From Solanum dulcamara (Eukaryota; Streptophyta; Magnoliopsida; Solanales; Solanaceae): a DNA stretch of 64,000 nucleotides. The DNA lies in the NCBI RefSeq assembly GCF_947179165.1, contig NC_077244.1, positions 69,734,144 through 69,798,143 on the forward strand, read 5' to 3'. Position 1 is the first letter of the stretch. The number at the start of each line of letters is the position of its first letter. Position numbers and translations under genes: made by a program. This document shows, piece by piece, positions 36,101-46,600 of this stretch. Below the pieces are notes generated by a model. The model saw only the letters and a program-made list of their open reading frames with translations, had not been told where the DNA came from and did not search any database.

Positions 36101-39100
36101 ATAGTCATTTCACATGTCCAAAATAAACCCATAATCACAACATATCAATTCCACCAATACATGTCATTGGATCACCATTTTATACCCCTCATCTCCATTT
36201 TTAAGGTCAATCATACAGTCAATAACCCAGTCCAATTCTCATTACTCCCTAGTATATATAACACGGAAATACAAGCATCTACAAGCTTAAACTGAGGTTT
36301 AGAAATTCACTTGTCTCAATTAAATTGAATAATCACTTTAAAATTTGAGCCTTTCGTAACGCTTCCGAATGATCAAAATCTGTTCAAATACATAATCTTC
36401 ATAAGAATACGAATTCAATGACACCCATATTGCTATATTTATTTTCGGATCAAAACTTGGGTCAAAAAGTCATCCCAAGTCATTGAAGTCAAATCTGAAA
36501 TTTTCTTTTCGATTATGTTCACTCATGATAAAATAAACTCACATGTTAAATTTCAGCTAAAATGGATCGTTATTCGACCTCCAAATCAAGATTTTATGTG
36601 AAGAACCCTAGGGTCATATTTTCTTATTTCAGCGTTATTTCTCCACCAATATACCCTAAAAATATGTTTATAATCACATAAAAATTTAATGGAAAGGATG
36701 AGAATAATTACCTTGATGCTTTGGAATGAAAATCCCTATTTTTCTCTTCTCCTTTATTTTTCCTTTCCCCTTTTTTTTCTTTCTTCCTCCGTATTTTTTT
36801 TCCAGTTTCTGTAATCGTTTCTCGTTTTCTCACTTTCTCGCTTACATCTGATGGCTTAATGCCATCAGATTTGATATATATATGTATTTTTTTTCTTTTA
36901 TTATTATTTATTTCCTTCTTTTTCTTTTCTAAGTTAATCATGTACTAAAAGTGACAAACCCTACTAACCTATTTTATTAAATATAAGAAAAATGATATAA
37001 GTATTAAATAAATTAACACTTTAGCCCACCAATTAAATTAATTTTCTAAAATCATCCCTCAACTAATTAACCGAAGTTACTGAAAGGTCCAAAATTTTCA
37101 ACTTAAATTTACGAAAAGGGTCTTCTATGAAAGCGGGAGGACTCGTTCTCAAAATGACCTAACGGGTCATTACACAATGTTCTTTTTCCTTTGTTACTTG
37201 AAAGGATCTCCTGGACTTGGCATATTGTATAGCAATCACGGTCATACTCGTGTGGAGTGTTTTGAAGATGCTGACTGGGCTGGATCCAAAATTAATAGAA
37301 GATCTACTATGGGATATTGTGTTTTTGTTGGAGGGAGCCTAGTGTCATGGAGGAGTAAGAAGCAAGGTGTTGTATCTTGATCCATTGCAGAATTCAAGTA
37401 TAGAGCTATGTCACAGTCTACATGTGAGATTATGTGAATACATCATCTTTTAACTGAAATTGGGTTGAAGCATCCTACGCCATCAAAACTCTGGTGTGAT
37501 AATCAAGCTGCTCTTCATATTGCCTCAAATCCGGTGTACCATGAAAGAACTAAACATAGTGAGGTTGATTGTCATTTTATTCGTGAGAAGATTCAGGAAA
37601 ACCCGATTTCCACTGGCTACGTGAAGTAGCCAGGAGAACAACTAGCTGATGTGTTCACAAAAACGTTGAATGGAACTTGAATTTGATTACCTTTGTAACA
37701 AGCTGGGCATGATCTATATATATGCTCTAGCTTGAGGGGGAGTGTTACAGAATCTGAATGTTAATGTATATAGATAGACTAGCTGATTTTTAGGGATTTC
37801 AATATTTAGTTACCATAGTTCGGTTATTCTCTTCATGTATTTATATCATTGTTCTCTTTGAGGAATATAGAAGTTGTTCTCCATACCTTATGAATGACAT
37901 AAAAGTGGTTCTCCAGATTTAGTGGTTAGTTGGGGAATCATGGGGGTTGTGAAGGGGATTAAAAAGGATTTTAGTGCAAGAGGTCAGATCAAGGCTTATA
38001 AAAGCATCAACCTCATCCTGAAAGGACTCCTTTAGCTTTGGGGTTGATTTTCGTGGCTCAAGACTTTGAGTCAAGAGGTCTTTGAGTCAAGAGGTCAGGT
38101 GTTCAGAAAGGTGGTGATGCAGCATTGGCATTTTCAGCAAATTCATCAGATAGCTTGCCTTCTTTTCGTTTACGTGGCTGCATACTTGTAGCGATCAAAG
38201 AGCATATTTCTTATTATTTATTATTTCTAGTTGGAAAAGGTAATTGTATGGGCCTTTGCTTCGAGAACAATTGTATTAGCGCCTTCGCAGCCTGCCTTTC
38301 CTGTGCTTTGAGCTCTTGAAGTCATGCTTCAGGCTCGCTAGTAGAGATCTGAGAATAGGGGCATCTCAGGATAGCCTCAAACTCCATTTCTATTCTATTG
38401 CCATTTCCTTGTATCAAAATAGATATGCCTGTCACTTGTTTACATGTCTGAAGCACTCGTTGTTCTAATTTTTTGTTTCAGGATTCTAAAAGACCCTGCA
38501 CCATCAAAGAATATGGCAAGGAACTGGTTGGCGCTAGAATAAAAGTTTGGTGGCCATTGGATGAAAAGTAAGTACTTTGGAATATTGATGGGAGCACTGC
38601 AAATCATTGTAAATTTGTTGTACTAATCACAATCACCCACCCAACCATCCTGCACACACACACTTTTCAGCAACTTGATGTAGCCTTCAGTTATCGAGTA
38701 TATGCTGGAATATATTGGCTTGCCTGCTAGGTTCTATGGGCATGAACCTTGTTCCTCTAGTTACTTATACTCCTATGTCTTTGGATTTGATGGTATTGCA
38801 AGAACACTAGCATGTGTTTATATTACTTGTATTTTTTCCTTGGTTCATTCAGTATTTCTTGAGTTACTCTCTATTGGGCACGAAGTTTTAGAAAAAAAAG
38901 AACGGCTTTTGATACTTATGGTCTAAATCATGTTATATATATTTCTATGGCTATAAAATCATGTCAGAGGGTAAAATTGGAAGTTTAAATTTAAATTATT
39001 TCTAATTATAAAAGGTGTCATTTGTTTTTGGGATAGGCTAAAAAAGGAAGTGTATCACATAAAACGGGACAACTGGAAGTATGTGTTCATGATCCTTGAT

Positions 39101-41536
39101 GCTTTTAAGCAGAGTTAAAACTTGCAGACTGTTCCTGCATATGATGTCAGTCATAGGCAGAGTCAGAGGGTTCCTGAGTTCCCAATGTAGCTTGTTTGTC
39201 TAAAAAGCTGATGTTTTCTTGTGCTACATCTTTTTGGCTAGGCTAACAAAAGAATTATTATAATTGGTTCTGCATGTAGCTTTCAGGATAGTTTAAGTAT
39301 CCTTTCTGTTCTTATCTCACGCATTTTAAAAAATATCTTCGTCTTATGATACTTGGCCACTCTAAGGTGTCATTTTTCAATTACTCGAGACAATTCATAA
39401 TAGTGTATTGACCACATGATCCTTTTCTCTTTTCCTTTTTCTTCTCTCCGCCTCATTCTTCATTCTCAAAAGGATCAGTCACCTATCAAACAACAAACCT
39501 CCACTACAATTTGACTGATCATAGTATTTACCTTTGGTAGATTTCTCCTGCTGGTTGCCTCTTGTATGAAAGTTTGAAACAGGCTGATGTTGCTGGGGAT
39601 ACTACTATTCTATTTATTTGATTCATTATGAATTGTTCTTTGCGCATGTACTTGTTGGCTCACAATTCCTGTGCAAACGTAACACAGTGAAATAGATAAC
39701 AATGTGAAAATTGATGAGTTACAGTGGATGCACTCAGATTGGACTCTAGTTTAGAAACCCAATACTGTGACTCGTGGCGAGTCAGATGACATCTTCAATT
39801 TCATTTTTATTGATTCCAGTATTACTTTATCTTGAATAAGGAGGAAGAATCTGCTACATTTTCTCATCTTAATGTTTCTCTTTGTAGGTTTTACGAGGGA
39901 GTAGTTTCTTCTTTTAATCCTATGAAAAGGAAGCACAAGGTGATGAGATTATTATGAAGCCTTGTCATTGTTTCGCTAAATTCATAATTTTCTTTGAGTT
40001 ACTCTTTATGTTTAAACACTTCTCATTCATATTTATAGATATATTCAAATAGTTAATGCACATACACCACCATAACAACAACAACAATGATAATAATAAT
40101 AATAATAATTCAACATCCTTGATCTGTTTGAACCCTAGTATCATATGTTTCCTTATCTAAATAATTTCTGGTAATATATCTGTTAATTAATATTCATTGT
40201 ATCTCCACGTTGAGTCAAATGGGATCACATAAACTAGGGAATAGCCAAGTCTATTTAACTATTCAAATTCAAGATCTGCCACATAAATTCGTTCTTACAT
40301 ACAGGGATGACCTTACAATTTAGAAACCTCTTTATTACAACCTTATTCATAACTAACCAAGGAAGAAAAATATATACTGATCATGAAGTAGATATCTTAC
40401 TTAACTTGAACATGTTTCACTGTCTTTAATGTTTTGCCAAAGTTCCTCCTGAAAATTCTAAATGCTCAAGTTGTTCTGGTGTTTCCTTTTTAGGTCGTAT
40501 ATGATGATGGTCAAGTAGAGAAATTGAGACTACATAGAGAACAATGGGAGATGCTTGAAGATAATTCATCTCAAAAGGTTTTTTACCCGTCTGACATATA
40601 CTGTTGTCTCATACTGATTTCATATTCGTGGTGCATTTATATTTGTTTTGATGTTATTCTTTTTGGTGCAATCTGTACAGGACCATGAATTAGACTTTCA
40701 AGGCCATGCTGTTTCATCTGCTACGTAAGTATTGATTCTAATTTTGTTATACCATTTGGGATATCCAGTTTCAATTGTTGTGCTTCACTTGTACATTCCA
40801 AATTATTTTTTAGAATTTATCCAGCACATCACCTTGACATGTCAATATTTTTGGTCCCACGTGTAGCTCAGATAGAAAAGTTTCATTTATGTAAATCTTT
40901 GTTTGGATATTCAAGTCAACCCAAAACAAACTATCTATGCATGTCTCTACCTGGAGAGTCGAGGCTAATTATCAGCCTTCCTTCTCTTCTTAATGTTGTC
41001 AAAATGTGACATATCAGAGAAAATCTCCCCACTTTAAAGAATTTGTATTCCCAGAAGGTATCTAAGATAGACAATTCACTTTGAGTACACGGAAAATTCC
41101 ACAGGGAGATTCACATATACTCAATTTGCAAATTGTTTAAATGTTGTAGAAGTTTAAAAATTCAAGCAAGTTAAAAATTAAAGTTTGACATATACTCTTT
41201 TTGCAAAATCTTCTCTTTTCCCGTTTGAGGGGAGCACGTGGTTGTACTCTCATTTCTTAGTTTCAAGCACGGTATCAGGAAAATCTTTCTCCAAAACAGG
41301 CACTGATTAAGTTGTATTTCTTGCATATTATATTGACATTATAAATATTTTCGGTTGATGAAGTGGAGTAGGTCTTCAAAGAAGAAAGCAAAGAGAAACT
41401 TCTCAACGGGGCCGAACATCTCTTCATCCAAAAGGTCTTTCTGTTTGTGACACTTGTACCCCGTAGTATTGCATTCTGAAATGAATATTCGACCCTTTTT
41501 TCTAAACAAGTTGTAGTTTTTATCTCCAGGTCTTAA
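24173..41536 (+). CDS. PDS5C-like: PDS5 homolog C-like sister chromatid cohesion cofactor, copy A, with two Tudor modules
   Basis: A cohesin-associated chromatin protein, predicted 671 residues, 16 exons: 24173-24292, 25016-25222, 25360-25541, 26308-26434, 26516-26683, 28233-28796, 28914-29003, 29473-29558, 31949-32000, 32518-32601, 38482-38567, 39888-39939, 40494-40577, 40681-40724, 41372-41434, 41530-41536. All junctions are GT-AG with matching phases. Residues 1-268: HEAT-type N-terminus like PDS5C (LLRHTNEDVKVSVVSCITEI, APKYPYDD, ELSVELLQPLLDSVK, VASKLGEKALKD). 269-486: charged, Lys-rich linker (KQKKKKKKTTTK). 487-560 and 561-634: two Tudor modules (AKIKVWWPLEQAFYDGVISS, VVYDDGEVEKL, RWEMLED). 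Then a basic tail. Intron 10 (5.9 kb) holds a Copia element. The last junction is the weakest: this splice ends the protein KRS-stop, while another frame stays open for 45 codons. Confidence 0.85.
25846..26070. mobile_element. hAT-type MITE in intron 3 of copy A
   Basis: Left end TAGTAGCGGAGCCAGAATTT; right end, reverse-complemented, CAGTGGCAGAGCTTTGTCC. The same element sits at the matching place in copy B (45328-45552), where flanking 8-mers GGCAATGA and GGCACTGA are better kept. It was therefore present before the gene duplicated. Confidence 0.75.
27585..27905 (+). mobile_element. TRIM-like short LTR element with internal 63-bp duplication, intron 5 of copy A
   Basis: A 63-bp stretch is repeated in tandem (27595-27657 and 27658-27720; GAATGGACTGGTGGTTTGCT... 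TGAGCTAGCTTTTGGG), then GTTGAGTTAGGCACAAGTG ...TTTTACA and a tRNA-Met-like primer site AGGTATCAGAGCC (27753-27765). After about 50 bp a second, diverged LTR-like part follows (GGTGGTCTGCTTATTGGC to AAGTGTCATATCTTTAT). It lies in the segment missing from copy B. No coding capacity. The left border is uncertain. Confidence 0.6.
30440..31865 (-). mobile_element. RTE-type LINE fragment in intron 8 of copy A
   Basis: The minus-strand 3' end has a short TTG-repeat tail (TGTTGTTGTTGG, ending at 30440). The C-terminal part of the RT-ORF region reads RGKPKLTWKKVVLKDLKFL and KDTTQWRKK. Further upstream is an RT segment with MSYTMKLGERVIEHRIRN-like sequence in a broken frame. The 8-mer TCTACCAA flanks it at 30432-30439 and 31866-31873, a likely target duplication. 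Truncated, with frameshifts, and split by a hAT insertion (30769-31204). The second Tudor module's matching intron lacks it, whereas copy B's first module has it. Confidence 0.8.
30769..31204. mobile_element. 436-bp non-autonomous hAT element inserted in the LINE of copy A
   Basis: Ends TAGGGGTGGCAAAATC and, reverse-complemented, AAGGGGTCGCAATTGGG form short imperfect inverted repeats. The perfect 8-bp target duplication GTTTCACA is at 30761-30768 and 31205-31212. The matching site in copy B (47166-47173) has a single GTTTCACA, an empty site. Repeats of (A)ACCCGCCCAACCCAACCC lie inside both ends. Confidence 0.92.
32650..33059 (+). pseudogene. Relic of a duplicated linker exon and intron, module 2 of copy A
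   Basis: This stretch matches 28,001-29,330. It starts CCACTCAACTTACATTAGAA, as at 28,010, and near 32,827 has CTGATGGCAAATGAAAATGC, then CCCTGATACTATACTGAT, a decayed copy of the start of exon 6 (MTIENAPDTV here MANENAPDTI). It then jumps to DNA matching the intron after exon 7 (GAACTTCCCTTCGAAGGGAA, as near 29,150). Most of the duplicated exon 6 and all of exon 7 are gone. Confidence 0.7.
33060..33216 (+). repeat. 5' LTR of the Copia element
   Basis: 157 bp, TG...CA borders; the border is set by the adjoining tRNA-Met primer site at 33217 and by comparison with the 3' LTR. Confidence 0.88.
33990..35115 (+). pseudogene. Copia protease and integrase remnant
   Basis: The protease block KWVIDSGATNHMTG lies near 34,135, followed by GAG-pre-integrase (LGHPSLPVLKKLCP, then a TAG at 34579-34581; CESCRFAKHH beyond it) and integrase pieces (SDNAKEYMSELFQSYMRQHG, DTPSQNGVAERKNRHLLETT). 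Several stops and frame changes break it. It halts at the nested solo LTR (35116) after a sequence that reads AGNVPYSV. No zinc knuckle is found upstream, so gag is deleted. Confidence 0.82.
35116..37174 (-). mobile_element. Gypsy-type solo LTR nested in the Copia element
   Basis: About 2,059 bp beginning TGTCACGATCCGAATCC and ending AACGGGTCATTACA, the same terminal pattern as the Tekay-like LTR at 56691-58776 (TGTCACGACCC ... AGGTCATTACA). No internal coding region is present. Near-matching flanks CAGTG (35111-35115) and CAATG (37175-37179) look like a diverged 5-bp target duplication. A three-unit tandem repeat lies at about 35,866-35,990. Orientation is inferred from the Tekay-like element, whose coding strand is the minus strand with the LTR in this reading direction. 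Confidence 0.8.
35866..35990. repeat. Three ~42-bp tandem units inside the Gypsy solo LTR
   Basis: Units start at 35866, 35907 and 35950, each with CCTG(C/T)CACGGAG(T/C)GTGTGGC followed by a C-rich stretch (CCCCT). Seen directly. Confidence 0.8.
37175..37742 (+). pseudogene. Copia RNase H remnant and polypurine tract
   Basis: Translation reads LKGSPGLGILYSNHGHTRVE, CFEDADWAGS, RRSTMGYCVFVGGSLVSW, LWCDNQAALHIASNPVYHER and ADVFTKTL, the Copia RNase H domain, with stops at about 37,378, 37,434 and 37,627. It ends at the polypurine tract before the 3' LTR. Confidence 0.85.
37743..37899 (+). repeat. 3' LTR of the Copia element
   Basis: 157 bp, near-identical to 33060-33216 and preceded by the GAGGGGGAG purine tract. 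Confidence 0.88.
38867..39079. mobile_element. Stowaway-type MITE in intron 11 of copy A (left end damaged)
   Basis: Matches the better-preserved element at 50970-51207 in copy B; here about 25 bp of the left inverted repeat are missing (CTCTCTATTGGG). The right end ...AAAACGGGACAACTGGAAG is followed by TA. Confidence 0.7.
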
Positions 41537-43665
41537 AGTACTGCGAAGTAAAGGGCACTGAATCAGTGGAAATTTCTGTTGCAGGCGGGGAAGAAACTCA
41601 ACTCCTGGAAGTCTTGAAGAAATTTCATAAACAAATTGATTTGAGAAGTGAAATGTTAAGTCTTTGAATAATCAGTAGCAGCAAAAAACTGAATGAGAAT
41701 GACATTTTTCATCAGGCATATTGATCCTACAAGTCTTTTTAACTTGTCATGCTTGTAGACGTATAGTATGTAGCTACCGGCTGTTCTTTGTGTTTACTAT
41801 TACTCAGCTTATATGTATGGTTAAATAACTGCTGTTGGGGAGTTCCGAATTCCTACAAGTTATTCTGTTTTCTTCAATTTCATCCTAGCTTTTCTTTTTA
41901 TTGTGGAAATCACAAGTATCTGTCCTAAATTTCTCTATTGATTTTGGTCAAACTACCCAAAATTGGTTGATGAAATCCGACACAAGATGAGGCGTACGAG
42001 CAACTTAGATTCATTGTGCAGTTGCGTGCTTTCATATTTTCACCACCTGACATGTTATTCCTAATTTTCATTGAATATAATTAGACTATTTATTACTAAG
42101 CTTAGCTTTCTTTGTGCTTCCATATATTTATAGGAGTATTAAATATTGAACATGCACTGCACGTGTCATTTCTTTTTGTTGTGTAACTGCTACGATATAC
42201 TGAACACGGCAATTGGACTCTGCTTTCTTGCCCAAGTTCCATTATCTCTATGACTAGCCAGTACCCACCCAAAACTGGAAGAGTTCATATCCTAATAGAG
42301 ATCTTCATTATGAATTCAAACTGCTACATTCCAATTACCTTCATTACTTGCGGAGACAAAAGAGGATGTGAAATTAGAGACGAGAGTGAGGAAAAGAGAA
42401 GTGCGAAACCATGCCCTTTCCCAAAACGGAAGATTCAGATTCGACTCGGAGAATCAGCTAACGGATTTTCTGTGCACTATTCGCCTCAGGCTTGATTTCT
42501 GCTGTTGTTGCTGGTGGCTGATGAAGCCGCCATTAAAGCTCTTAGCCCTTAAATGGTAGAGCTCCGATTGTATTCCGATTACGAGTTCGAATTCTCGACA
42601 AATCAGAATTTCTATTCCTCTCCCGATTTGGTGATCCGATAGGCCTGACCCGTATGCGTGGACGACACGTAGGATCACAGAAGCTAGTACGTTCCAATGC
42701 TGACGTGGAATTTTGATGAGCTGGCTGGCATTAGTTGTGTTGCAACGACATGTAGCTTTTCCACGTTTCCAAAAGAGCATCAACCGGTCCATTAACACGT
42801 GGGAGGTCACCCTCTTTATTCAATTTATTTATCTTTTTTATATATATATATATAATACATAAATATATTTTTTAATTCAATCTCAGTTAATATTTATGTT
42901 TTTCAATTTTAGATACATACAGTTAAATTTTAATTTACTTATTCAATTTTATACAAATTTAAATCTATATAAATGTTAACCGAGGTCAAATTAAACAATA
43001 CATTTAATCTTTTTTTTTTAGTACGTTTAAAAATGTTTTGACTTTTTCTGGAAAAAAAACTTTAATTTTAACTTTACATACATATTTAAGACAACAAAAT
43101 TAAAGGCATTATGATACATTTTACCTAACTTTAATTTAAGATTACAAAATTTAATAATTTATTTATTAGAATGTTATCCCTTTATCAAAATGAGGAAAGA
43201 AATTTTAAAGAGGATTGTAAGGCGCCACAGTGCAGAGTGGTCATGATAGTACTTTTCCAATATTAGACCTCCTCCGACAAGCATGACACTCACCAAACTA
43301 CACAAGTTCCAAATAACATGTAAAGGATAAAACTGTCAATTCCTCTCAACACTTGAACAGACAAAGTTGAAAGTGGAAACTCCCAATTTGGCAATTTGCT
43401 CTGTTTGCACTTCTGCATAGGTAGTATCCAACTCCATTGCATAGAAGTAAAGCACATGAAAAAAAAACGTGAGTACTTGAAACAAAAAACCCCTGAAATA
43501 ATCACTGATTCCAACCCCCCAAATTAGACAAAAACACGAAAACCAAGAGAGAATCAGGTAGGAATTGGCATTTGCTTCACTTTTTAAGTGTAGCATGTTT
43601 GCCATTTGCTACACTTTTTCGTTTTAAGGGATCTTTATTGGGGTGTTCGGACAATTCTGGTGGCA
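41537..43665. other. Region between PDS5-like copies A and B
   Basis: Contains the 3'UTR of copy A, in which a 45-codon stretch after the predicted stop stays open (about 41530-41667). Then comes the duplication junction near 42,266, a fragment of the SDF2 5' region (42,269-42,835) and AT-rich DNA. From about 43,190 to 43,665 is the conserved upstream region of copy B (matching 23,705-24,172). No other gene is seen. Confidence 0.6.
42269..42835 (-). pseudogene. Fragment of the SDF2-like gene 5' region (second copy)
   Basis: Matches 22,618-23,060. It retains the end of exon 1 (GACAAAAGAGGATGTGAAAT on the plus strand) and the upstream DNA (GATTACGAGTTCGAATTC, GATCCGATAGGCCTGACCCG) but has lost the piece with the start codon. 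Beyond the part shared with copy one it continues CACGTAGGATCACAGAAGC... and matches the third fragment near 54,500. Confidence 0.7.
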
Positions 43666-46600
43666 ATGGCTGGTCATTGCTCCTGTTGTGTTTCCCTGGA
43701 AAAGGTTGAAGAAGATCTCACAGCTTATGGAATGAACCTCATGAATCTTCCCTCTGCCACTGATGAGCTCTTGAAACTTCTTGAGGTAAAGATCAAATTT
43801 TTATGTGTTTTTCTACCCTGCATATGAACAGTCCTTTTTTTTTGTTTTTCTCTATGTGATATGTTGTTGTTTTAGTGATAACTAGCTTCTCTGTTTTGTG
43901 AATGGAAAGACTTCTTGAGGCCATGGTTGTCTTTCAATTTGATAGAATTTGAAGCTTTATTTTATTTCTGTTCTTTGATCATAAATTCATCGCTAGCAGG
44001 ACCACTCTCTAGCTCTAAATGGACATCTACTTCTGTTAAATATTGAATGGGATGGGATTGCATAAAAGGATGAGGTGGAAGTGGGAATCACGGTTCTATT
44101 GTAGGGATTTAGGACTTGAAAATGGAAGCGACAATCTATTTTTCGCTAAATTCATGTAATTTATGGCTTACTGCTTATAAAACTACAACTGGATTTCCCA
44201 ATTTAATGTGTATATTTATTTCTCAAAGTTGAATCCATACTGATAATGGTATTTTTAATACGGAATCAAATGGAATTGCATAAAAATGTGGTGGAAGTGG
44301 GACTTGCAGTTTTACTGTAAAAATTTTGGACTTGAAAATTGAAAGCGACAATCTATTTTTACTGTTTATAAAACTACAACTGGATTTCCCAATTTAATGT
44401 GTATATTAGTTTCTCAAAGTTGTTTGTTCGTATGTCTGTAATTTAGGCAGTAATTGCAATCTAACTCCTCTATTTTCCCCTTTTCTTTTTGTCAGAAAGT
44501 TGAGTCCTTACTGAAATTGGTAGGTCAGCATCCTGTTGGTTCGACAAGAAGTGCACTTCAACCTGTAATGAAAGCACTGGTTAGGAATGAGTTTTTGAGG
44601 CATACCAATGAAGATGTCAAAGTTTCAGTTGTTTCTTGTATCACTGAGATTTCTAGAATATTTGCCCCAAAGTACCCTTATGATGATCATAAACAAATGG
44701 AGGTAGAACTATACCATTCTAATTTATCCTTCTGATTTTACTTCAATATGTTTTCTTTTTTTAAACATGGCCAATTTCTTTGTCTTGTAGCATACAGCCA
44801 TTTACATTTTCTTTTGACATGCTTGTGTTCACAAATCTCAGGAAATTTTCCAGCAAACTATAATGGCGTTGAAAAAGTTATCTGATGTTAGTAGCTGCAG
44901 TTACCGTAAGGTGGTCCGAATTCTTGAAATTTTTGCTAAAGTAAGGACTTGTGTGTTGTTATTGGACCTTGAAAATGAAACTTTAGTTATCGAGATATTC
45001 AAACTTTTTCTCGAGGTCATCAGGTATTCTGTCAAAATTCTCTTTCCCGTGGATATTATCATTATTCTTTCATTCTTCAATGTTATGTAGAGTTCTGGTT
45101 TGTTTCTTTCCAGCAACAAAGTCAATTACCTTCAGATTAAATTTGGGTGAAATATAAATTTCATTAGGATGTTGCAGTGTGTTTTGTATTTTTAACTGCT
45201 TATCCATTGAGATGGAACTATAGCCATCGAGCAATATGCTTTTTGACCTTTGCAATATGTTATCATGGTTGTGGTTTCTCTTGTCTATATATAAGCCAAC
45301 TAGCACACAATGTCCTTTTGGCAATGACAGTAGCGGAGCCAGAATTTTCACTAAAGGGACTCAAAATATAATAAATAACAAATTGAAATATTAGATTCAT
45401 CTCGGATGGAAAACCATTTCGAAATCAAGAATTCTGTTTTAACTCACACAAAGAAGCCTAGGGGATTCAACATATAGTATATATACATAAAAAAAGGTTG
45501 TTATCCATAAAAGTAATTATATCAACACCCTTTGGACAAAGCTCTGCCACTGGGCACTGACTAGCTCCCAAAGGTGGTAATCTGAAATACCTTATGCATT
45601 GAAACACTGCTCAATCGTACATGCTATTCAGTTGCTTGCATATACTCCGTCTGAGTCACATCTAAGCATGTAGGAGACTGTTGACATTGTAAACCATGCC
45701 ATTTTGTCCCAGTGGATGAGCATAAGGTTATAGATAATATTTCTCTTATGATTGCTGGCTATAGTAATATTTGTGTTATATTTTCTATGAAGGCCCTACC
45801 ATCCTCGTAATATATTCACTTGGATGAAAGAAATCATGACTCGGCTCATAGAAGGCAGTGAAGAACTCTCAGTAGAGCTTCTACGGCCTCTTCTTGATAG
45901 TCTCAAAATTGATAATCAGGTAATAAACAATCTCCTATGAACCTCTTTGTCAAAAATATTTCTTCGGCACTTTTCCAATCCAGTGGTTTCTTTTATCCAG
46001 ATGGCTTCACCTGTTGCATCAAAATTGGGGGAGAACGTCCTAAAAGACTGTGCTGCCATTGTTAAGCCTTACTTTGCAGAAGCCCTAAAGTCAATGAGCT
46101 TAGATTCTGATTATTATGCTGAAATTGGTTCCTTATTATGCAACGAATTGCCAAAAGGAAAAGAAATGGTTTGTTGTATTCATAACTATCTTGTCTACAC
46201 CTAAAAGGAAACATTATGTACTGATCTATAACTATATGTAGATTTAACTCCTATCTGAATAAGCTCCGTATATGCAATTATCAGAGCTTTGTATGTAGGG
46301 ATGTAAATTGTCGAAATGCTTCATATACTGATTTGGTATCTTGCATTTTGCTACTTCACTGATTTTTAAGAACTTCCCTTCACAGGAAAACTATTTTTAG
46401 CTCTACTTTGGGAAAACTATTTTTAGCTCTACTTTTTCCATTCAGGATTCTAAAAGGGCTCGTACCAGCAAAGATCATGGTGCAGAACTGATCGGTGCTA
46501 AAATAAAAGTTTGGTGTCCATTGGAGCAAGCGTAAGTTCCTTAAAATATTGATGTGAAGACTGTAACACCATTGTAAATTTATTGTACTAGTCACACCTA

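Larger units (their letters stand above)
33060..37899 (+). mobile_element. Defective Copia LTR retrotransposon in intron 10 of copy A
   Basis: 157-bp LTRs at 33060-33216 and 37743-37899 (TGTTACAGAATCTGAAT... ATGAATGACA) differ at only a few sites. The primer site TGGTATCAGAGCC follows the 5' LTR at once, and the polypurine tract CTTGAGGGGGAG precedes the 3' LTR. Inside are a protease/integrase relic, a nested Gypsy solo LTR and an RNase H relic; gag and most of the reverse transcriptase are missing. Copy B has the uninterrupted site TTGTTCTAAAAGTGG near 50,385. I see no 5-bp target duplication (GTTCT at left, TAAAA at right). Confidence 0.88.
22618..42266. repeat. Tandem duplication unit A (SDF2 5' end plus PDS5-like gene A)
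   Basis: The unit starts at CCAAAACTGGAAGAGTTCAT (22618) and ends at the junction near 42,266, where GCCAGTACCCACCC runs directly into AAAACTGGAAGAGTTCATAT. Coding exons, introns and upstream DNA match unit B closely throughout. Unit A is longer (about 19.6 kb against 11.4 kb) mainly because of its Copia and hAT insertions and because B has lost two exons. Confidence 0.9.

Noticed and set aside
36708..36941. Lys-rich open frame on the minus strand
   Set aside because: Translation of a T/C-rich tract in the solo LTR.
41364..41434. Alternative acceptor for exon 15 (after GATGAAG)
   Set aside because: It gives a less conserved reading between copies (GVGLQRRKQ); the acceptor at 41371 gives the shared SSKKKA...SSSKR peptide.
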